64,000 nucleotides of DNA from NCBI GenBank assembly GCA_020072785.1, contig JAIQGG010000003.1, forward strand, positions 186,001-250,000, in the 5' to 3' direction. A program made the position numbers and the translations under genes. Of this stretch, positions 54,833 to 64,000 are shown piece by piece. Numbering within the stretch: position 1 is the first letter of the stretch; every line of letters begins with the position of its first letter. The notes beneath the pieces were generated by a model. That model saw nothing but the letters and a program-made list of their open reading frames with translations, did no database searches and was not told the DNA's origin. The stretch comes from Terriglobia bacterium. GTDB lineage: Bacteria > Acidobacteriota > Terriglobia > Acidiferrales > UBA7541.

Positions 54833-56542
54833 GTGAAGACCACGCGTTTCTTTTCCGCCATCCTGGTTCTGGCTTCCTTCTTTAGCTTCTCCTCCACCGC
54901 GCGCGCGCAATCCGCAAAAATTCCGGTAGCGGACACCGTCGTCGTGCACGGCCGTGTCTATACCCTCAACGCCGGGCAGCCGTGGGCCGAGGCCGTGGCC
55001 ATCCGCGGCGCCAAGATCGTCGCCGTCGGCTCCGACGCGGAAGTCGGCAAGCTCCGTGGCGCGGGCACCAAAATCATCGACGCCCAGGGCCGCCTTGTCC
55101 TCCCCGGCTTCGTGGACTCGCACATCCACTTCCTAGACGGCTCCTTCAGCCTCGGCCGCGTCAACCTCGAAGGCGCGAAAGACCCCGCGGACATCCAGCA
55201 GCGCCTCCGCGCATACGCCGCCCAGCATCCCGGCACTGGCTGGGTCCTCGGCCGCGGCTGGAACTACGCCATGTTCGGCGCCGTGGCCCTCCCGCACAAA
55301 AAATATCTCGACGAAATCTTCCCTGACCGCCCGGTCTTCCTCGAAGGCTACGACGGCCACACCTACTGGGCCAATTCCAAGGCTCTGGCCCTCGCCGGCA
55401 TCACCCGCGAAACCCCCGACCCGCCCAACGGCATCATCGTCCGCGACCCGCAAACCGGCGAAGCCACCGGCGCGCTGAAGGAAGAAGCGCAGGCGTTAGT
55501 CGCCAGGATGGTGCCCAAGCCCACGCGCGCCGAAAAACTGGCCGCCCTGCGCGCCGGCATCCGCTGGGCCAACCAGCACGGTCTCACCAGGGTGCACAGC
55601 TGCGGCGGCGATTTCCCCGAACTCGACCTCTACGACGAGCTGCGCCGCCACGGCGATCTCACCCTGCGCTTCACCATCGCCTATTTCCTCGATCCCCCGG
55701 AGCTCCGCCCCCGGGACCTCGAGGCCATCGAAGCCGCGCGCAAGAAATTCCACGACGAGTGGATCGACACCGATGCCGTGAAGTTCATGCTCGACGGCGT
55801 GGTCGAAGCCCACACCGCGGCCATGCTCACTCCCTACAGCGACGACCCCTCCGTGCAGGGCAAGCTCTTCTGGGATCCCGCCAAGTACGGCGCCGCCGTC
55901 GCCGAACTCGACAAGCGCGGCCTGCAGCTCTTCACCCACTCCATCGGCGAGCTCGCCGTGCGCACCGCGCTCGACGCCTACGAGAACGCCGCCAAACTCA
56001 ACCGCACCCGCGACCGCCGCCCGCGCATCGAGCACATCGAAACCGTCGCCGCCGCGGACATCCCGCGCTTCGGCAAGCTCGGCGTCATCGCCAGCATGCA
56101 GCCTCTGCACTCCTATCCCGACGACAACCTCAATAACGTCTGGGCCCGCAACGCCGGACCGGACCGTTCCTCGCGCGCCTGGTCGTGGCGCAGCATCGCC
56201 CAGGCCGGCGGCCGCTACACTTTCGGCAGCGACTGGCCGGTGGTCACCCTGGATCCCTGGATCGGCGTGCAGACCGCGGTCACCCGGCAGACCACCGAAG
56301 GCGCTCCCCCGCCAGGTTTCGTCCCCGAGCAAAGGCTTTCCGTCGCCGAAACCATCCGCGGCTACACCCTCGATGCCGCCTTCGCCGGCCGCCGCGAAAA
56401 AACCGAAGGCTCGCTCGAACCGGGCAAACTTGCCGATCTCATCATCTTGTCGCAAAACGTTTTCGAGATCGACGCGCACAAAATTGCCGAAACCAAGGTG
56501 CGGACCACCATCGTCGCCGGCCAGGTCGTCTATCAGCAGTAG
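54833..56542 (+). CDS. Exported amidohydrolase of the YtcJ/AepA type
   Basis: A 569-residue metal-dependent hydrolase with a signal peptide (about 1-26, ending TARAQ). VDSHIHF (His97, His99) is the metal-binding HxH, preceded by the usual TLNAGQPWAEAVAIRGAKIV-type sheet. Later motifs are GYDGHTYWANSKAL, a DAVKFMLDGVVEAHTAAML segment, HSIGELAVR, RIEHIET and FGSDWPV. The family hydrolyses amide or ester bonds of varied compounds. GTG at 54833 is chosen since GAGG lies 5 bases before it; the GTG at 54827 overlaps that site. It starts the plus-strand series that continues with the ABC transporter, so it may release an amine or amino acid for uptake. Confidence 0.88.
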   Translation: MKTTRFFSAILVLASFFSFSSTARAQSAKIPVADTVVVHGRVYTLNAGQPWAEAVAIRGAKIVAVGSDAEVGKLRGAGTKIIDAQGRLVLPGFVDSHIHFLDGSFSLGRVNLEGAKDPADIQQRLRAYAAQHPGTGWVLGRGWNYAMFGAVALPHKKYLDEIFPDRPVFLEGYDGHTYWANSKALALAGITRETPDPPNGIIVRDPQTGEATGALKEEAQALVARMVPKPTRAEKLAALRAGIRWANQHGLTRVHSCGGDFPELDLYDELRRHGDLTLRFTIAYFLDPPELRPRDLEAIEAARKKFHDEWIDTDAVKFMLDGVVEAHTAAMLTPYSDDPSVQGKLFWDPAKYGAAVAELDKRGLQLFTHSIGELAVRTALDAYENAAKLNRTRDRRPRIEHIETVAAADIPRFGKLGVIASMQPLHSYPDDNLNNVWARNAGPDRSSRAWSWRSIAQAGGRYTFGSDWPVVTLDPWIGVQTAVTRQTTEGAPPPGFVPEQRLSVAETIRGYTLDAAFAGRREKTEGSLEPGKLADLIILSQNVFEIDAHKIAETKVRTTIVAGQVVYQQ

Positions 56543-56622
56543 CGCATTGGCACGGAGGGAATTTATCCTGAAGCACTCTGCGGTCTGTGTTCTTCCGTTT
56601 TTTCCGCCGGCTGGAAGCAAGC

Positions 56623-56642
56623 GCACAGGCTGAAGCCTGTGC
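56623..56642. repeat. REP-like palindrome before the binding-protein gene
   Basis: GCACAGGCT and AGCCTGTGC with a GA loop, a 9-bp stem, 18 bases before the PotD-like ATG. It resembles the palindrome at 27822-27839 in its central GGCT-xx-AGCC. Confidence 0.6.
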
Positions 56643-56659
56643 GGCTGGAGCTGGACACC

Positions 56660-57721
56660 ATGAAGCGTCGCGCATTCTTCCTGACTCTGTTGGCGCTGGC
56701 ACTTGCTTGCGCCTCCTGCAAGAAAAAAGAGGAAACCCTCAGCCTCCTCGTCTGGGAAGGCTACGCCGACCCCGCTTTCGTCCGCGCCTTCGAAGAGGCC
56801 CACCACTGCAAAGTCGTCGCCTCCTACATGGGCTCCAGTGACGAGCTGGTCGCCAAGCTGCGCGGCGGCAGCGCCTCAAATTACGACGTCATCTCCCCTT
56901 CCAGCGACGTCGCCGGAATGATTGCCAGCACCGGCCTCGCCGCGCCGCTCGATCTCGCCAAGCTTCCCGCCTACTCCCAGCTCTCCGCGAAGCTCCGCGC
57001 CCTGCCCCTCGTCAAAGCGAATGGCCGCACCTACGGCGTTCCCTTCATGTGGGGCCCCAACCCGCTCCTCTATGACACCACCGCGTTTCCCCAGCCTCCC
57101 GGCTCCTGGGCTGTCTTCTGGGACCCCCAACACAAGGGCAAAGTCTCCGTGTGGGACGATCTTTCCACTGTGTACATGGCCGCGCAGATCCTCGGCTACG
57201 ACAAACCCGATCCCGCGCAGCTCTACAATTTGAATGACGCGCAGCTCGCCGAAGTCAAAAAGAAACTCCTGGCCCTCAAGCCCAACGTCCGCAAGATGTG
57301 GACCTCCGGCGGTGAGCTCACCAATCTTTTTCAGAACCACGAAGTCGCCGCGGCCATGGGCTGGCCGCTCATGACCAACCAGCTCCGCAAACTGAACTTC
57401 CCCATCGGCGAAACGATTCCCAAGGAAAACACCACCGGCTGGATCGACCACCTCATGATCACCGCCGCTAGCGAGCGCAAGGAACTGGCCCACGCCTTCC
57501 TCGCCTATATGATCGAGGCCCGGACGCAGAAAAAAGTCACGGACGTTACCGGATACGTTCCCGCGAATCCCGCCGCGGCGCAGTTCATGACCGCCGGGGA
57601 AAAAAAGAGCCTGCACCTCGACGATCCCGACGCCTACATGCAGCGCATCTACTTCTGGCAGGACGTGCCGCGCCGCGCCCGGTACAACGAACTCTGGAAC
57701 GAGGTCAAAGCCGCGCAGTGA
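56660..57721 (+). CDS. potD: PotD-like periplasmic binding (lipo)protein of ABC transporter
   Basis: A 353-residue extracytoplasmic solute-binding protein of the spermidine/putrescine type. The N-terminal signal ends LALACASC, suggesting a lipoprotein though the box is not typical. [20 protein letters not shown], then [11 protein letters not shown] and a C-terminal [13 protein letters not shown] are hallmarks of the PotD/PotF group. ATG at 56660 has GGAG 9 bases before it. Its stop overlaps the ATPase start. The acidic ligand-binding residues of PotD were not checked one by one, so polyamine is a family-level guess; related systems take up other amines or small organic compounds. Confidence 0.85.
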   Translation: MKRRAFFLTLLALALACASCKKKEETLSLLVWEGYADPAFVRAFEEAHHCKVVASYMGSSDELVAKLRGGSASNYDVISPSSDVAGMIASTGLAAPLDLAKLPAYSQLSAKLRALPLVKANGRTYGVPFMWGPNPLLYDTTAFPQPPGSWAVFWDPQHKGKVSVWDDLSTVYMAAQILGYDKPDPAQLYNLNDAQLAEVKKKLLALKPNVRKMWTSGGELTNLFQNHEVAAAMGWPLMTNQLRKLNFPIGETIPKENTTGWIDHLMITAASERKELAHAFLAYMIEARTQKKVTDVTGYVPANPAAAQFMTAGEKKSLHLDDPDAYMQRIYFWQDVPRRARYNELWNEVKAAQ

Positions 57722-58818
57722 GCAGCGCACCCGCACCCGCGATTCCGCAAAGCGCCGCGCCCCTTCTAGAGGTGCGCGGGATCGCCAAGCGCTTCGGCGC
57801 GCACGAAGTTCTCAAGCGCATCTCCCTGGACATCGCCCAGGGCGAATTCCTCACCCTGCTCGGGGAAAGCGGCTCCGGCAAGACCACCCTCCTGCGCCTC
57901 ATCGCCGGCTTCGAACAGCCCACCTCCGGCGAAATCTGGATGGGCGGCGAACGCCTCGACACCCTGCCTCCCTACCGCCGCCGCGTGAACACCGTCTTCC
58001 AGAACTACGCGCTCTTTCCGCACCTCAGCGTGCGCGACAACGTGGCCTACGGTCTGCGCGTCACCCGCGTGCCCAGCCACGAAATCGCCGCCCGCGTCGA
58101 GGAAGCCCTGCGCATGGTCAAGATGCAGGAGTTCGCCGGCGCCCGCCCCTCCCGCCTCAGCGGCGGCCAGCAGCAGCGCGTGGCGCTGGCCCGCGCCCTC
58201 GTCAACCGCCCGCAGCTCCTGCTCCTCGACGAGCCGCTCTCCGCGCTGGACGCCAATCTGCGCAAGGAGATGCAGTCCGAACTCAAAGCCCTGCAGCGCG
58301 AAATCGGCATCACCTTCCTCTTCGTCACCCACGATCAGGAAGAGGCCATGGCCCTCTCCGACCGCATCGCGCTCCTGCGCGACGGCGCCCTCGAACAGGT
58401 CGCCTCGCCTCGCGAAATCTACGCCCATCCCGCCACCGCCTACACCGCGCGCTTCATCGGCCACACCAATCTCCTGCGCGCCGAAATCCGCAACGAAATC
58501 GCCACCTGCGGCGCTCTTCGCTGGCCCGTCGTCGAATCAGCCGCAGAAGCCGCCCCGCTGGCCATCGGCCCGGCCGTCTTCTCCCTCCGGCCCGAAGTCA
58601 TCCGCCTCGCGGCCGCCGGCAGCGCCGCTCCCGCCGGTGCCGTAAAATTTTGCGCCACCATCCGGCAGCAGATCTTCAGCGGCGCCAGCGAAATCCTGGA
58701 ACTCGCCTGCAGCGGCGGCTTGGAACTCCGCGCGCGCATCCCCGCGCAGGGCCCCCTTGCCGGCCCACACGAATTTTTCTTTTCCGCAGCGGACGCCATC
58801 CGCGTCCGGGGGTCGTGA
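57718..58818 (+). CDS. potA: PotA-like ABC transporter ATPase
   Basis: A 366-residue ATP-binding subunit. Walker A GESGSGKT is at 49-56, Q-loop [12 protein letters not shown] at about 94-105, signature LSGGQQQR at 147-154, Walker B LLLLDEP at 167-173 and the H-loop in [11 protein letters not shown]-terminal TOBE domain (about 275-360) matches polyamine- and Fe-type importers. GTG at 57718 overlaps the binding-protein stop (GTGA), and the stop in turn overlaps the next GTG. It energises the two permeases that follow. Confidence 0.93.
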   Translation: MSSAPAPAIPQSAAPLLEVRGIAKRFGAHEVLKRISLDIAQGEFLTLLGESGSGKTTLLRLIAGFEQPTSGEIWMGGERLDTLPPYRRRVNTVFQNYALFPHLSVRDNVAYGLRVTRVPSHEIAARVEEALRMVKMQEFAGARPSRLSGGQQQRVALARALVNRPQLLLLDEPLSALDANLRKEMQSELKALQREIGITFLFVTHDQEEAMALSDRIALLRDGALEQVASPREIYAHPATAYTARFIGHTNLLRAEIRNEIATCGALRWPVVESAAEAAPLAIGPAVFSLRPEVIRLAAAGSAAPAGAVKFCATIRQQIFSGASEILELACSGGLELRARIPAQGPLAGPHEFFFSAADAIRVRGS

Positions 58819-59702
58819 CCACCGCCCGCGGACCACTTTCTCCCATGTACTCGCGCCTCTACAAAGCGATCATCTCGGTGCCGCCCCTCTTCTGGGTGGG
58901 GCTCTTCCTGCTGCTCCCCTATGCCCTCATGTTCGCGCACAGCTTCTGGGCCGTCCGCGAAGGTTTCCTCGTCCACCAGTGGAATCTCCACAACTACCAG
59001 ACCCTCGCCGGCAATCCCGTCTATGCCGAGGTTCTCTTCCGCACCATGCGCATCGCCGCCTCCGTCACCCTCTGCTCCCTGCTCCTCGGCTATCCCCTCG
59101 CCTACTACCTTTCCTTCCACGCCGGGCCGCGCAAGGAACTTCTCTATCAACTGGTCATCGTCCCCCTATGGGTCAGCTATCTCGTCCGCGGCTACGCCTG
59201 GAAAACCATCCTTGGCAGCGACGGCGTGCTCAACGGCTTCCTGCAGTATTTCCATTTCACCAGCGAGCCCGCCGGCTTCCTCCTCTATAGCCCCTTCGCC
59301 GTCGTCCTCATGCTCACCCACATCTACACTCCCTTCGTCTTCCTCCCCATTTACGCCGCTCTCGAGCACATCCCCCGCCCGCTCGTCGAAGCCTCGCAGG
59401 ATCTCGGCGCCGGTCCGCGCGCTACCTTCTTCCGCGTCATTCTGCCCCTCTCGCTTCCCGGCCTCCTCGCCGGGGCCACCTTCGCCTTTCTTCTTTCCCT
59501 CGGCGACTTCCTCGCCCCGCTGCTCGTCGGCGGCCCCTCCGGCACCATGATCGCCAACATCGTGCAGAGCCTCTTCGGCGCCGCCTACGACTGGCCCCTT
59601 GGCGCGGCCCTCTCCGTCTGCATCCTGCTGCTCACCGTCTCCCTGCTCTTCCTGACCGAGCGCCTCGAAAAGCGCTGGTCCTACAAAGGAGCGGCCCAGT
59701 GA
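58815..59702 (+). CDS. potB: PotB-like ABC transporter permease
   Basis: A 295-residue inner-membrane permease with about six helices. The ATPase-contact loop reads [27 protein letters not shown] (about residues 188-214), the EAA motif of the family. GTG at 58815, which overlaps the ATPase stop as GTGA, is chosen because the genes on both sides use the same overlap; ATG at 58845 would make a 285-residue protein starting MYSRLYK and is also possible. It pairs with the following PotC-like permease. Confidence 0.9.
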   Translation: MTTARGPLSPMYSRLYKAIISVPPLFWVGLFLLLPYALMFAHSFWAVREGFLVHQWNLHNYQTLAGNPVYAEVLFRTMRIAASVTLCSLLLGYPLAYYLSFHAGPRKELLYQLVIVPLWVSYLVRGYAWKTILGSDGVLNGFLQYFHFTSEPAGFLLYSPFAVVLMLTHIYTPFVFLPIYAALEHIPRPLVEASQDLGAGPRATFFRVILPLSLPGLLAGATFAFLLSLGDFLAPLLVGGPSGTMIANIVQSLFGAAYDWPLGAALSVCILLLTVSLLFLTERLEKRWSYKGAAQ

Positions 59703-60517
59703 ACGCGCGCGCCAGTACCTCGCCCGCGCGCCGCGCCCCGCTGCTCACTGCTTACGCGCTGCTCGTTTTCGCCTTCCTCTATCTGCCCATCGCCGTGCTC
59801 ATCGTCTATTCCCTCAACCGCGACGGCGTCGGCGGCTTTCCTCCGCAGCATTTCACGCTCGCCTGGTACCGTCAGCTCTTCGCCGACAACGCCATCTGGG
59901 ACGCGGTTCTCAACAGCGTGTTCGTCGCCGTGGCCAGTGTTCTGCTCTCTCTGACCCTCGGCCTCCTCGCCGCTCTCGCTCTCGAGCGCGCCACCTTTCC
60001 CGGCAAGCCGCTCTTCCGCCGACTCGTCCTTCTCCCCCTCATCCTCCCCGGCATCATCACCGGCCTCTCCCTGCTCATGTTCGCCGTTTTCGCCGGCGTC
60101 AAGCTTAGCCTCCTCACCGTCTTTCTCGGCCACGGCACCGCGCTGATCTCCGTGGCTACCACCGAACTCTTCGCCGGCCTCCAGAAAATGGACCGCGCCC
60201 AGGAAGAAGCCTCGCTCGATCTCGGCGCCAGCCAATGGCAGACCTTCTGGCGCGTCACCCTGCCCAACCTGAAATTGCCGCTCATCGCCGCCGCCCTGCT
60301 GATCTTTACGCTCTCCATGGACGAAATCGCCGTCACCTTTTTCCTCATCGGGCGCGACAATACCCTGCCCCTGGAGATCTGGGGCCGCCTGCGCCGCGGC
60401 ATCACCCCGGAGATCAACGCCATCTCCACCATCATCTTTGCCGCTTCAGTCGTGCTCATCGTTATCTGGTACCGCCTGCGCGCCCGTACGGAGCGCGCCG
60501 AGCGCCTGCTCTTGTAG
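59699..60517 (+). CDS. potC: PotC-like ABC transporter permease
   Basis: A 272-residue permease with about six helices and the EAA loop EEASLDLGASQWQTFWRVTLPN (about 164-185). FTLSMDEIAVTFFLIG near 202-217 is typical of PotC and relatives. GTG at 59699 overlaps the upstream stop (GTGA). It completes a binding protein, ATPase, permease, permease operon with every junction overlapping by four bases. The final stop lies inside a REP-like repeat. Confidence 0.92.
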   Translation: MNARASTSPARRAPLLTAYALLVFAFLYLPIAVLIVYSLNRDGVGGFPPQHFTLAWYRQLFADNAIWDAVLNSVFVAVASVLLSLTLGLLAALALERATFPGKPLFRRLVLLPLILPGIITGLSLLMFAVFAGVKLSLLTVFLGHGTALISVATTELFAGLQKMDRAQEEASLDLGASQWQTFWRVTLPNLKLPLIAAALLIFTLSMDEIAVTFFLIGRDNTLPLEIWGRLRRGITPEINAISTIIFAASVVLIVIWYRLRARTERAERLLL

Positions 60518-60540
60518 CGCCGGGCGGAATTTATTCCGGC
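60512..60540. repeat. REP-like element at the end of potC
   Basis: TTGTAGCGCCGGGC (60512-60525) is identical to 27815-27828. The following GGAAT/ATTCC and outer GCC/GGC can form an imperfect hairpin. The potC stop TAG is part of the repeat. Confidence 0.5.
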
Positions 60541-60567
60541 TTGCCCCCGCAGAAGAGGTACGCAACA

Positions 60568-62112
60568 ATGACTTGCGCAATTCACACAGGTGGCCCCATG
60601 ACGCGATTCCTTGCACGCTCGTTTGCCGCAGCCTTCCTCCTTCTCGCTGGCGCCGGAATGTTTCTCCGCTCCCAGGAAAAACCGCCATCCTTCGTCATTG
60701 CCGGCGCGCAGCTCGCCGACGGCACCGGCGCGCCGCTGCGCGCCGCCAGCGTGCGCGTCGCCGGCGGCAAGATCGTGCAGATCGGCAAGTTTGCTGCGGC
60801 CCAGGGCGAGCGCGTCATCGACGGCACGGGCCTGGTCCTGGCCCCCGGCTTCATCGACATGCACAACCACTCCGCGGAGGGCATCGCCGAGGATCCGCTG
60901 GCCGAATCGCAGATCGCCCAGGGCATCACCACCGTGATTCTCGGCCCGGATGGCGATTCTCCCTGGCCGGTCGGAGCCTGGCTCGAAGCGCGCCGCAAGA
61001 ATCCCGCCGCGTTGAACCTGGCCACCCTGGTCGGCCACGAACCGGTGCGCCGCGCCGTCATGGGGCAGGACTACAAGCGCGTAGCCACTCCGGAAGAGAT
61101 TGCGAAAATGGCCGCGCTCGTCGAGCAGGGCATGCGCGAAGGCGCCATCGGATTTTCGAGCGGTCTCGAATACGAGGTCGGCAGCTACAGCTCCACCGGC
61201 GAGGTCGTGGCCCTGGCCCAGGCCGCCGCAAAACACGGCGGCTTCTATGAAACGCACATCCGCGACGAAGCCGACAAAGCCTTCGACGCCCTCCGGGAAG
61301 AGATCGCCATCGGCGAGCGCGCGCACATCCCCGTCGAGCACTCGCACATCAAGCTCGGCACCGTAGCCGTGTGGGGGAAAGCTCCCGGATACATCCGCCT
61401 GATTGAAGAAGCGCGCCAGCGCGGCGTCGATTTCCTCGCCGACTGTTATCCCTATGACGCCTGGCACTCCACAATCAAGGTGCTGGTTCCGGACAAGCAG
61501 TACGAAAATCCGCAAAGCGTGGAGAAGGCGCTGGCCGATGTGGGCGGCGCAAACCACGTGACCATCACCGGCTTCCCGCCGAATCCGGCCTACGAGAACC
61601 GCACCATCGCGGAGCTCGCCGGCGCTCGCGGCATCTCCCCCGTCGCGATGTTCATCCGCATCATCCGCGAGGGCGACGCGGCCAACTCCGATGCCGCCGT
61701 GATCGGCCAGTCCATGGTCGAAAGCGACATCCAGGCCTTCTACCAGCAGCCCTGGGTCATGGTGGCCAGCGACGGCGGCATCGGCATGCACCACCCGCGC
61801 GGCGCGGGCACCTTCCCCCGCGTCCTCGGCCTCTTCGTCCGCGAGAAGCACTGGCTCACGCTGCCCGAAGCCGTGCGCAAGATGACTGCGCTCCCCGCCC
61901 AGCGTCTCGGCTGGAAGGACCGCGGCGTCCTGCGCGAAGGCGCCGCCGCCGACCTCGTGCTCTTCAATCCCGGCACGGTCATCGACCGCGCAACCTTCGC
62001 CAAACCTTTCGAGCTGCCTGCGGGCATCGAAAAAGTTTTCGTCGCCGGCGAACTCGTCTGGGACGCCGGCAAGCCCACCGGCGCGCGCCCCGGCCGGGTC
62101 CTGCCGAATTAG
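60568..62112 (+). CDS. N-acyl-D-amino-acid deacylase-like amidohydrolase
   Basis: A 514-residue metal hydrolase with a signal or anchor (residues 12-34). FIDMHNHSAEG gives metal-binding His99 and His101. ETHIRDEADKAFDALRE, the following EHSHIKLG and SDGGIGMHHPRGAGTF match the D-aminoacylase branch, which removes acyl groups from N-acyl amino acids. ATG at 60568 has AGAGG 9 bases before it; ATG at 60598, with a closer AGGTGG, is an alternative. It follows the PotC-like gene by about 50 bases. With the amidohydrolase at 54833 it brackets the transporter, suggesting that acylated amines or amino acids are opened outside and taken in. Confidence 0.87.
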   Translation: MTCAIHTGGPMTRFLARSFAAAFLLLAGAGMFLRSQEKPPSFVIAGAQLADGTGAPLRAASVRVAGGKIVQIGKFAAAQGERVIDGTGLVLAPGFIDMHNHSAEGIAEDPLAESQIAQGITTVILGPDGDSPWPVGAWLEARRKNPAALNLATLVGHEPVRRAVMGQDYKRVATPEEIAKMAALVEQGMREGAIGFSSGLEYEVGSYSSTGEVVALAQAAAKHGGFYETHIRDEADKAFDALREEIAIGERAHIPVEHSHIKLGTVAVWGKAPGYIRLIEEARQRGVDFLADCYPYDAWHSTIKVLVPDKQYENPQSVEKALADVGGANHVTITGFPPNPAYENRTIAELAGARGISPVAMFIRIIREGDAANSDAAVIGQSMVESDIQAFYQQPWVMVASDGGIGMHHPRGAGTFPRVLGLFVREKHWLTLPEAVRKMTALPAQRLGWKDRGVLREGAAADLVLFNPGTVIDRATFAKPFELPAGIEKVFVAGELVWDAGKPTGARPGRVLPN

Positions 62113-62179
62113 CCGCACGGGCCTGCGCCGCCGATTTTGGTACATAATAGGCCCCGCGCCCGGACTCCTCGGAGGAAAC

Positions 62180-62530
62180 ATGGCCGATCGCCTCGACGAT
62201 TTTCAGAAATTCCGCGCCGACCTCAACGAAGAGATCCTCGGCTGCGGCCATCTGGGCATCAAGCGCTTCTTCGCGCTGGACCACCAGGCCTACGAGCCGG
62301 GCGCTTTGCCAACCAAGACCAAGGAACTCCTCGGCCTCACCGCTTCCATGGTCCTGCGCTGTGACGACTGCATCACCTATCACCTGGTGCGCTGCGGCGA
62401 AGTGGGCTGGACGCGCGACGAAATTATCGACGCCCTCAACGTCGCGCTCATCGTCGGCGGCTCCATCACCATCCCGCACGTGCGCCGCGCCTTTGCGCGC
62501 ATGCGCGACATCGCAGGCCTGAAACCCTGA
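62180..62530 (+). CDS. Carboxymuconolactone decarboxylase/AhpD-like protein
   Basis: A 116-residue helical protein of the CMD/AhpD superfamily. The redox motif C61-D-D-C64 with H68 (CxxCxxxH) is present, followed by GWTRDEIIDALNVALIVGGS. AhpD-like members reduce partner proteins or peroxides; true decarboxylases lack the CxxC. It lies 67 bases after the deacylase-like gene behind CGGAGGAAAC, a good ribosome site, and may be co-transcribed. Role in the amine pathway is unknown. Confidence 0.85.
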   Translation: MADRLDDFQKFRADLNEEILGCGHLGIKRFFALDHQAYEPGALPTKTKELLGLTASMVLRCDDCITYHLVRCGEVGWTRDEIIDALNVALIVGGSITIPHVRRAFARMRDIAGLKP

Positions 62531-62543
62531 GCAGCGCAAACGC

Positions 62544-63215
62544 ATGAACGAAAAACCAGCAACGGAAAAGGCCGGGCCCCGATTCCTCGCCACGCTGCAG
62601 CGGCTCGCCGTAGGCGCGCTTTTCGCCCTCGTGCTGCTCGTGCCCAGGCTGCTGCGCCTCCGCCGCGATCCGCGCTCCTGGCTCGCCCTCCGCGTGGCCC
62701 TGGGCGTTTTCGGCGCCGCGCTCGTCGTCGTGCCCCTCGGCCTATGGAACAGCTGGGTGCTCTCGGTCACCGGCCTGTTCCTGTTTTTGGCTGCCGTGCT
62801 CCTGCCTCCCGCGCGGCAAGACCTTTCGCTCGACGAAAAGGCCCGCGAGCTGGGCGCTCTGGCGGTGGTGAACGGCGGCGACTACCAGCCGGGCAATGCG
62901 CTCCCCGCTCCGGTGCACCTGTTCGTGGGCGCGGAGCGCATCTGGGCGCTCGACCGCGCCCTGCGCCCGCTGCTGGTCATTCCTTCCGCGGAGATCCGCG
63001 CGGTCCGCGTGCTGGCCGCAGAGCATGCGGCGCGCCTGCGCATCGAATGGCTGGAGCACGCCGCCGAATTTTCCTACCGCGGTTTTTTCGCCGCGCACCT
63101 CGCCGAGGTTGCGGCCGCCACCATCCGCGGCGTGCTGCGCTCTCCGCTTCCCGTCCTCCGGCCAGCCCCGGACAATCCGGCGGCGCCGCCGCGGGGCCGC
63201 GCCGCCGGCGCCTAG
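62544..63215 (+). CDS. Small membrane protein of unknown function
   Basis: A 223-residue protein with hydrophobic helices at about 20-37, 47-67 and 68-87, then a soluble C-terminal part (90-205). That part begins DLSLDEKARELGALAVVNGG and contains VHLFVGAERIWALDRALRP. The end is proline- and arginine-rich. No family was recognised. It starts 13 bases after the AhpD-like stop, so the two are probably co-transcribed. Confidence 0.7.
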   Translation: MNEKPATEKAGPRFLATLQRLAVGALFALVLLVPRLLRLRRDPRSWLALRVALGVFGAALVVVPLGLWNSWVLSVTGLFLFLAAVLLPPARQDLSLDEKARELGALAVVNGGDYQPGNALPAPVHLFVGAERIWALDRALRPLLVIPSAEIRAVRVLAAEHAARLRIEWLEHAAEFSYRGFFAAHLAEVAAATIRGVLRSPLPVLRPAPDNPAAPPRGRAAGA

Positions 63216-63298
63216 GGAACCTTTCTTTCACGTCTCTGCACTGTCACCCCGCCGCAGGTTTATGCCCCGGCGAGGGCAAACTGTGTCAAAATGTGTGT

Positions 63299-63544
63299 AT
63301 GGCTCGAGGCTGGGAAAGCAAGTCCGTAGAAGAACAGATCGAATCCTCCAAGGCGAAGGAAGTACCCTCCGGCGAAGCTGCCCGGGCTGAGGCGCAACTC
63401 CAGCTGCAGCGCGAACAGGGAGTCCTGGAACTCTCCCGCAAGAGAGTCCAGAAGGACCTTGAAACCGCCACCAATCCGCGCTACCGCAAGACCCTCGAAG
63501 CCGCTCTCGAACACCTCAATAAAAAAATCGCCGAACTGAAATAG
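63299..63544 (+). CDS. Small coiled-coil protein
   Basis: An 81-residue, highly charged, helical protein (EEQIESSKAKEV; AQLQLQREQGVLELSRKRVQ; EHLNKKIAEL) without Cys or membrane parts. The ATG has no clear ribosome site (GTCAAAATGTGTGT precedes), so start and expression are less sure. It stands 83 bases after the membrane protein gene and is convergent with the radical-SAM gene. Similar short coiled-coil proteins are often found in Acidobacteriota without assigned role. Confidence 0.6.
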   Translation: MARGWESKSVEEQIESSKAKEVPSGEAARAEAQLQLQREQGVLELSRKRVQKDLETATNPRYRKTLEAALEHLNKKIAELK

Positions 63545-63547
63545 CCC

Positions 63548-64000
63548 TCAACGGATAAAATCTCCGGCCAGCCCCCAGAAATCGTTCACGTAGTAGTGCG
63601 AGAGCACATTCCCGAACAGGTAGCAAATCCCCCGGCAGGGCGGGATCCCGCCGTAGAGCTTGCGGCCGCGCGCGAAAATTTTGCGTAGCGAGCCGTCGCG
63701 CAGCAGGTTGCCGGCAATCAGGTGCAGCGGCTCGCAGGGATAGAAGACGTCGCCGTTGGGATAGACCCGCGGGAACATCGTCGGAAAACACTGAAAGTCG
63801 CCGAAACGCAGCAGCGTCTCGATGCTGCGCGGCGTGCCGTTGATGGGCTGCGCCCCGGCGCGGCGCCGCGCGAGGATTTTTTCGACCAGGGCCAGGTAGC
63901 GCGCGCTGCGGATCAGCGTCAAGTTCGGCATCTTCCCGTTCTGCGCCGATTGCGCGGCGAAGACAAAGCCTTCCTCCCGGCACCAGTCCAGCAGCCGCTC
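63548..64000 (-). CDS. Radical SAM protein, C-terminal part (cut by window edge)
   Basis: The last 150 codons of a protein that enters from beyond the window end. The frame stays open across the edge, and the residues before the internal Met at 63931 (DWCREEGFVFAAQSAQNGK) read as normal coding. VYPNGDVFYPCEPLHLIAGN and the following SLRKIF resemble the C-terminal, SPASM-like or twitch end of radical-SAM enzymes, where cysteines bind an extra Fe-S cluster; later cysteines are in PPCRGICYLFG. The catalytic CxxxCxxC motif would lie outside the window, so the class is inferred from the C-terminus only. Confidence 0.7.
   Translation of the reverse strand, partial: ERLLDWCREEGFVFAAQSAQNGKMPNLTLIRSARYLALVEKILARRRAGAQPINGTPRSIETLLRFGDFQCFPTMFPRVYPNGDVFYPCEPLHLIAGNLLRDGSLRKIFARGRKLYGGIPPCRGICYLFGNVLSHYYVNDFWGLAGDFIR

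Overview
The window looks like chromosomal DNA of a high-G+C soil or sediment bacterium, most likely an acidobacterium (inference from gene content). The pointers are two very large Oar-type TonB-dependent receptors with an N-terminal carboxypeptidase-regulatory-like domain, a VWFA-related protein of the kind typical of Acidobacteriota, an FG-GAP/ASPIC (CRTAC1-type) protein paired with a TPR protein, sulfatase-like proteins fused to TPR repeats, and E. coli-like -35/-10 promoters. No rRNA, insertion sequence, prophage or CRISPR array is visible. There is one tRNA gene (anticodon CAT).

Layout. 1-961: N-terminal 320 codons of a P2-type cation ATPase, cut by the window edge. 1.4-4.2 kb: a 2-oxoacid:ferredoxin oxidoreductase operon (ferredoxin, alpha, fused beta-gamma). 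4.3-6.3 kb: three translationally coupled minus-strand genes (hydroxyacid-dehydrogenase-like enzyme, cupin, FAH-superfamily hydratase). 6.4-14.5 kb: a divergent cluster of alkaline-phosphatase-superfamily genes. The minus arm has a small ribbon-helix-helix-like protein, a three-helix Oxa1/EMC3-like membrane protein, a phosphodiesterase-like protein and a HAD phosphatase. The plus arm has two sulfatase-fold/TPR proteins whose nucleophile position is Thr. 14.7-22.7 kb: TPR protein, TonB-dependent receptor, CRTAC1 protein and TPR protein. 22.9-25.7 kb: a second phosphodiesterase paralogue coupled to a TauE/SafE exporter. 25.8-30.4 kb: VWFA protein, then a lower-G+C stretch with a TolB-like propeller and a TonB-C-terminal-domain protein. 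30.5-33.9 kb: a cytosolic alkaline-phosphatase-superfamily enzyme divergent from sat-cysC (APS and PAPS synthesis). 33.9-39.0 kb: a regulatory block with a sigma-54 PAS/GAF activator, a STAS protein, an FNR-like regulator with Fe-S-type cysteines, two degenerate receiver proteins and a zinc-ribbon protein. 39.5-43.6 kb: TPR protein, tRNA, PilZ protein, sedolisin protease.

43.9-62.1 kb reads as one nutrient-scavenging module. A minus-strand operon carries a HemL-like aminotransferase, an APC permease, an aldehyde dehydrogenase and a GabT-like aminotransferase. Next come a second TonB-dependent receptor and a divergent regulator that fuses MerR, XRE and cupin domains. Then a plus-strand series follows: an exported amidohydrolase, a PotD-A-B-C-like ABC transporter and an N-acyl-D-amino-acid-deacylase-like enzyme. 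The combination resembles polyamine, GABA or N-acyl-amine uptake and degradation, with the regulator as a distant analogue of PuuR. The window ends with an AhpD-like protein, a small membrane protein, a coiled-coil protein and a truncated radical-SAM protein.

The most unusual points are: the MerR-XRE-cupin regulator with a dyad overlapping its promoter and three 27-bp hairpin repeats just behind it; the concentration of alkaline-phosphatase-superfamily enzymes around sulfate-activation genes, several of whose proteins share an RLxxLGY sequence; and the five-gene redox/stress regulatory operon built from degenerate signalling domains.
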